From the NCBI RefSeq assembly GCF_024733015.1, contig NZ_JANKJG010000001.1:248001-312000 (forward strand): a stretch of 64,000 nt of DNA, in the 5' to 3' direction. The notes beneath the pieces are model-generated. The model made no database searches. It was not told the origin of the DNA and worked only from the letters and a program-made list of their open reading frames with translations. Within the stretch, counting starts at the first letter, position 1, and each line of letters opens with the position of its first letter. This document shows, in pieces, positions 60,287-64,000 of this stretch. The DNA comes from Pseudosulfitobacter koreensis. Lineage in GTDB: Bacteria; Pseudomonadota; Alphaproteobacteria; Rhodobacterales; Rhodobacteraceae. The position numbers and the translations under genes are program-made.

Positions 60287-61290
60287 AACAGCCGTTCCCC
60301 TTTTCCGCCATAGTCGGTCAGGAAGACATGAAACGTGCGATGGTGCTGACTGCCATCGACCCCTCGATCGGCGGCGTTTTGGTGTTTGGTGACCGGGGCA
60401 CGGGCAAATCCACAGCCGTGCGCGCGCTTGCGGGTCTGTTGCCACCGATCAGCGTGGTCAGATCCTGCCCCGTCAACTCGGCCCACCCCGAGGATTGCCC
60501 CGACTGGGCCAGGATCACCGACCCGGAAACGCACGAGATCCCCACGCCCGTGGTCGATCTGCCGCTGGGCGCGTCAGAGGATCGCGTGACCGGCGCGCTG
60601 GACATTGAAAAGGCTCTGACACAGGGCGAAAAGGCGTTTCAGCCCGGTCTGCTGGCGCAGGCCAACCGTGGCTATCTCTATATCGACGAGGTGAACCTGC
60701 TCGAAGATCACATCGTCGATCTTCTGCTCGATGTCGCTCAGAGCGGTGTGAACGTGGTTGAACGCGAAGGGCTGTCGATCCGGCACGACGCGCGCTTTGT
60801 TCTGGTGGGATCGGGCAACCCCGAAGAGGGCGAATTGCGGCCGCAACTGCTGGACCGCTTCGGGCTGTCGGTCGACGTGACCTCGCCCACCGATATCGAC
60901 GAGCGTGTCGAGGTGATCAAACGCCGCGATGACTACGAGAACAGGCACAGCTCTTTCATGCTGCGCTGGCAGGCTGAAGATGCCGCCCTGCGCGATCTGA
61001 TCATCAAGGCACGCCAAACCCTGAAAGAGCTCAAGACGCCTGATGCAGCCCTGCGCACGGTGGCCGAACTCTGTGTCAAACTTGGCTCTGACGGTCTGCG
61101 TGGCGAATTGACCCTGCTCAAGGCCGCCCGCGCCTATGCCGCATTCCGCGATGATACCGTGCTGACCACCGGCCACATTCGCAGCACCGCAGCGCTGGCC
61201 CTGCGTCACCGTCTGCGCCGCGATCCGCTGGACGAAGCGGGATCAGGCGCGCGCGTGGCGCGGGTGGTCGCAGAAACGCTGGGCGTCTGA
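60283..61290 (+). CDS. bchI: Magnesium chelatase ATPase subunit I
   Basis: A 335-residue AAA+ ATPase. Walker A is GDRGTGKSTAVR, Walker B is GYLYIDEVNLLEDH, and sensor residues follow in LVGSGNPEEGELRPQLLDRF. With BchD it drives Mg insertion by BchH. ATG 60283 is in the crtA stop; the frame is open upstream but runs over crtA. bchD starts on the next base after the stop. Confidence 0.97.
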   Translation: MKQPFPFSAIVGQEDMKRAMVLTAIDPSIGGVLVFGDRGTGKSTAVRALAGLLPPISVVRSCPVNSAHPEDCPDWARITDPETHEIPTPVVDLPLGASEDRVTGALDIEKALTQGEKAFQPGLLAQANRGYLYIDEVNLLEDHIVDLLLDVAQSGVNVVEREGLSIRHDARFVLVGSGNPEEGELRPQLLDRFGLSVDVTSPTDIDERVEVIKRRDDYENRHSSFMLRWQAEDAALRDLIIKARQTLKELKTPDAALRTVAELCVKLGSDGLRGELTLLKAARAYAAFRDDTVLTTGHIRSTAALALRHRLRRDPLDEAGSGARVARVVAETLGV

Positions 61291-62955
61291 ATGACGCCCT
61301 GGGAGCACGCGGTACTGGCCCTGACCCTGCTGGCGATTGATCCGCCAGGATTGAAGGGGCTGGCCGTGCGCGCGCGCATCTCACCGGTGCGCGATGCCTT
61401 TCTGGCCGTGACCTCTGCCCTTCCGCTTCCCGCGGTGCGTCTGCATCCGCAAATGTCGCCTGCCATGCTGGACGGCGATCTGGATGTGGCCGCGACACTT
61501 GGCGGTGGCACCGTCGTCATGGCCAGGGGGTTGCTGGAACGCGGGCCATCCACGCTGATCCTGCCGATGGCCGAACGCACAAGCGCTTATATGGCCGCAC
61601 GGCTTGCGCAATCCCTGGATGGCCCCGATCCGCATGTTCTGATCGCGCTGGACGAGGGCGCGGACGCGGACGAAAACCTGCCTGCGGCACTGGCGGACCG
61701 GATCGCATTTCGTGTCTCGCTGGACGGATTGGCGATGTCGGATTATTGCGGGTCAGCGCTGCCCGCCGACCTCGATGCCCTGCGCAAGGCGGCGCGCAAG
61801 GTCACGCTCCCGGACAGCATCCCAGAGCAACTGGTCGTTCTGGCGGTCAAACTCGGCATCACCAGCCTGCGCGCGCCCAGCTTTGCGCTGCGCGCGGCAC
61901 AGGCTCACGCTGCGCTGCACCATCGCAAGGCCATCGCTGCGGAAGACGTGACTGCGGCAGTGGCACTGGTCTACGCACACCGGGCAACGCAACTGCCCGA
62001 CACAGACGACACCGAGCAAGGCCCGCCACCCGAGCCACCGCCCGAGACCGCAGAGCGGCAGGACAACGATCTGACCATCCCCGATGATGTCCTGCTGGAC
62101 GCCATCACCGCCGCATTGCCCAAGGATCTGCTGGCCGGGCTGGCCGCCCCCGCCGCAAATCAAGGCGCAGGTGCAGGTTCTGGCAGCAAGCGCACAGGGT
62201 CCCGCAAGGGCCGCCCGCTGCCTGCACGAAACGGCGCGCGCGCGTCCGGCGCACGCGTCGATATCATCGCCACTTTACGCACGGCGGTGCCTTGGCAGAC
62301 CCTGCGCAGACAGAGCGCGCCGGAAAGCACCCGACCCGACACCCAGCCGATTATCCGCTTCAGTGACCTGCGGCACAAACGCTATCAAAGCCTGTCTGAC
62401 CGGTTGCTGATCTTCACCGTCGATGCCTCCGGCTCTGCGGCGATGGCGCGGCTGGCCGAAGCGAAGGGTGCCGTGGAATTGCTGCTGGCCGAAGCCTATG
62501 CGCGTCGCGATCACGTCTCCCTGATCTCGTTTCGCGGAAGTGCGGCAGAGGTGCTGCTGCCGCCGACACGGTCACTGGTGCAGACCAAGCGCCGTCTGGC
62601 AGCGATTCCGGGCGGCGGTGCCACACCGCTGGCCGCAGGTCTGACCGCCGCGATGACGCTGGCGCAAACGGCGCGGCGCAAGGGCATGACGCCCACAGTC
62701 ATCGTATTGACCGACGGGCGCGCCAATATCGCGCTGAACGGCCAGCCGGATCGCCGAAAAGCCGCCCAAGACGCGCAGGACACTGCGGCCAAACTGGCGT
62801 CCCTGGGGATCGAGGCATTGGTGATCGACACCACGATCAGGCCCGAAGCAGCACTTAAGACGCTGGCCGATACGATGCGCGCACAGTACGTAGCGCTGCC
62901 CCGCGCCGATGCCAAGAGCCTGTCTGCCGCCGTCGCCACATCCCTGAAGGACTGA
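61291..62955 (+). CDS. bchD: Magnesium chelatase subunit D
   Basis: A 554-residue subunit with a degenerate AAA+ N-terminal half, a proline/acid-rich linker (EQGPPPEPPPETAE, near residue 245-260), and a C-terminal von Willebrand A domain with a MIDAS (FTVDASGSA, GGGATPLA, LTDGRAN). It bridges BchI and BchH. ATG follows the bchI stop without a gap. Confidence 0.96.
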   Translation: MTPWEHAVLALTLLAIDPPGLKGLAVRARISPVRDAFLAVTSALPLPAVRLHPQMSPAMLDGDLDVAATLGGGTVVMARGLLERGPSTLILPMAERTSAYMAARLAQSLDGPDPHVLIALDEGADADENLPAALADRIAFRVSLDGLAMSDYCGSALPADLDALRKAARKVTLPDSIPEQLVVLAVKLGITSLRAPSFALRAAQAHAALHHRKAIAAEDVTAAVALVYAHRATQLPDTDDTEQGPPPEPPPETAERQDNDLTIPDDVLLDAITAALPKDLLAGLAAPAANQGAGAGSGSKRTGSRKGRPLPARNGARASGARVDIIATLRTAVPWQTLRRQSAPESTRPDTQPIIRFSDLRHKRYQSLSDRLLIFTVDASGSAAMARLAEAKGAVELLLAEAYARRDHVSLISFRGSAAEVLLPPTRSLVQTKRRLAAIPGGGATPLAAGLTAAMTLAQTARRKGMTPTVIVLTDGRANIALNGQPDRRKAAQDAQDTAAKLASLGIEALVIDTTIRPEAALKTLADTMRAQYVALPRADAKSLSAAVATSLKD

Positions 62956-62960
62956 GCGCG

Positions 62961-63824
62961 ATGAAATGGGCCGACGCACGCGCAACATGGCCTCTTGCCC
63001 GGCATTCGCGCTTTGTCACGCAAAAGCCGCACCGCTGGCATTTGCAGGAAGTGGGCGAAGGACCGACCTTGCTGCTGATCCACGGCGCGGGGGGGGCCAC
63101 GCACAGTTGGCAGCATCTGTTCCCTCTGCTGGCTGCGCACCACCGGTGCATCGCCGTCGATCTGCCCGGTCAGGGCTTTACCCAGCTTGGTGCGCAACAT
63201 CGCTGCGGTCTTGATCCGATGGCCGAGGATCTGCTGGCGCTCTGTCATGCAGAGGCGATTGACCCTGTGTGCATCATCGGACATTCCGCCGGGGCCGCCA
63301 TCGCGCTGCGATTGGCCGAGATGATGCAACCGTCGCCACCGGACGTCGTCGGGATCAACGCGGCGCTTGGCACATTCGAAGGGCCGGCCGGAGTGCTGTT
63401 TCCGGTACTGGCGAAGACAATCGCGATGCTGCCGCTGGCCGCCAATCTGTTCAGCGCGACCGCGTCACAACAGTCGGTCGAGCGGATCATCAAGGGCACA
63501 GGTTCGACACTGCCCCCGCAGGAGATCGCCCTTTACCGCCGCCTGGTTGCCAGCCCCACGCACGTCAGCGCCACGCTGCAGATGATGGCGCAGTGGCAGC
63601 TGGAGCCGCTTCTGGACCGCTTGCCAAGAAACACCGCGCGCACGCTGTTGATCACCGCCAGTGGCGACAAGGCCGTGCCGCCCGCCACATCGCAAAAGGC
63701 CGCCGAAAAGATGCCCAATGCGACGTGCAAGAGCCTGCTTGGGCTGGGGCACCTTGCCCACGAAGAAGACGCCGTGGCGGTCGCTGCCCTGATCCTCCCG
63801 TTTCTGGAGGGCGCCCGCGCCTGA
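62961..63824 (+). CDS. bchO: BchO, alpha/beta hydrolase linked to Mg chelatase
   Basis: A 287-residue alpha/beta hydrolase: oxyanion-side LLLIHGAGGATHSWQ, nucleophile elbow IGHSAGAAIALRL, and the catalytic His near the end in GLGHLAHEEDAV. BchO is conserved after bchID in purple bacteria and is thought to assist Mg-chelation; its exact substrate is not settled. It starts five bases after the bchD stop. Confidence 0.92.
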   Translation: MKWADARATWPLARHSRFVTQKPHRWHLQEVGEGPTLLLIHGAGGATHSWQHLFPLLAAHHRCIAVDLPGQGFTQLGAQHRCGLDPMAEDLLALCHAEAIDPVCIIGHSAGAAIALRLAEMMQPSPPDVVGINAALGTFEGPAGVLFPVLAKTIAMLPLAANLFSATASQQSVERIIKGTGSTLPPQEIALYRRLVASPTHVSATLQMMAQWQLEPLLDRLPRNTARTLLITASGDKAVPPATSQKAAEKMPNATCKSLLGLGHLAHEEDAVAVAALILPFLEGARA

Positions 63825-63861
63825 TCCCCCCAAGCCAGCCCAATTCACAAAGGAAGCAGAC

Positions 63862-64000
63862 ATGTCGCACATCAAGGATCATCCGCTGCGCTATGAATTG
63901 GCCAACGAGCTTCACGCCCGTCCGTTTCCGACGTTGCAGGTGCCAAGCACCGCCGCCTATCTTGCCATCAAGCCGGTCAGCAACGCAGCCAAGCGGGACC
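63862..64000 (+). CDS. DUF3422 family protein, 3' end cut off by the window
   Basis: The first 46 codons of a gene starting at ATG 63862 behind AAGGAAG. DHPLRYELANELHARPFPTL matches the N-terminus of DUF3422 membrane proteins, found next to bchO in several purple bacteria. Function unknown. The frame runs off the window. Confidence 0.8.
   Translation, partial: MSHIKDHPLRYELANELHARPFPTLQVPSTAAYLAIKPVSNAAKRD

Overview
This 64 kb window is a chromosomal segment of a high-GC alphaproteobacterium, almost certainly a phototrophic Rhodobacteraceae. It holds an essentially complete photosynthesis gene cluster (PGC) from about 17 to 63.8 kb. Signs of an aerobic anoxygenic phototroph are: the O2-dependent cyclase gene acsF with no bchE in the window, crtA for the spheroidenone branch, reaction-centre genes pufLM with LH1 pufBA, and a PpsR/PpaA regulatory pair. 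The puf operon ends in a pufX-like gene rather than pufC. Together with hemA, hemC and hemE inside the cluster this suggests a Loktanella/Yoonia- or Rhodobacter-like lineage, but genus assignment is only a guess. No LH2 (pucBA) genes, tRNA, rRNA, insertion sequence or CRISPR array was seen.

Layout. 1-2.6 kb: a 5'-truncated agmatine deiminase gene coupled to an amidase gene. 2.6-6.5 kb: the protocatechuate branch, with pcaQ divergent from pobA-pcaC-pcaH-pcaG. 6.6-8.6 kb: a uronate-dehydrogenase-like SDR and a DAO-type FAD oxidoreductase. 8.9-12.9 kb: a four-gene Anbu operon (ATP-grasp, alpha-E, transglutaminase, Anbu proteasome-like subunit). 13.1-16.7 kb: heme oxygenase, bacteriophytochrome kinase and a FixJ-type regulator. 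17.1-20.2 kb: two B12-binding AerR/PpaA-family proteins flanking ppsR. 20.5-35.8 kb: bchFNBHLM-lhaA-puhABC-(98 aa ORF)-acsF-puhE-hemA, largely with start/stop overlaps. 35.8-43.5 kb: bciA-hemC, hemE, bchG-bchP-idi and dxs. 43.7-51.7 kb (minus strand): bchC-X-Y-Z-pufQ-B-A-L-M-X. 51.8-63.8 kb: crtE-crtF, crtD-crtC, crtI-crtB-tspO and crtA-bchI-bchD-bchO. A truncated DUF3422 gene ends the window.

How it works together. hemA, hemC and hemE supply tetrapyrrole precursor. BchIDH, BchM, AcsF, BchNBL, BciA, BchF, BchXYZ, BchC, BchG and BchP build bacteriochlorophyll a. Dxs, Idi, CrtE, CrtB, CrtI, CrtC, CrtD, CrtF and CrtA build carotenoids. LhaA, PuhB, PuhC, PuhE, PufQ and PufX assemble and organise the LH1-RC. 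I located nine exact TGT-N12-ACA PpsR/CrtJ palindromes by eye, all in intergenic regions at PGC promoters (ppaA/bchF x2, hemC/hemE, bchG, bchC x2, crtE/crtD, crtI/crtA x2). A tenth, degenerate copy completes an 8-bp-spaced tandem at crtE/crtD. This gives a coherent PpsR regulon map. The most unusual part is the 13-20 kb block, where a red-light sensor with its own chromophore synthesis, two B12-type antirepressor candidates and PpsR lie side by side.
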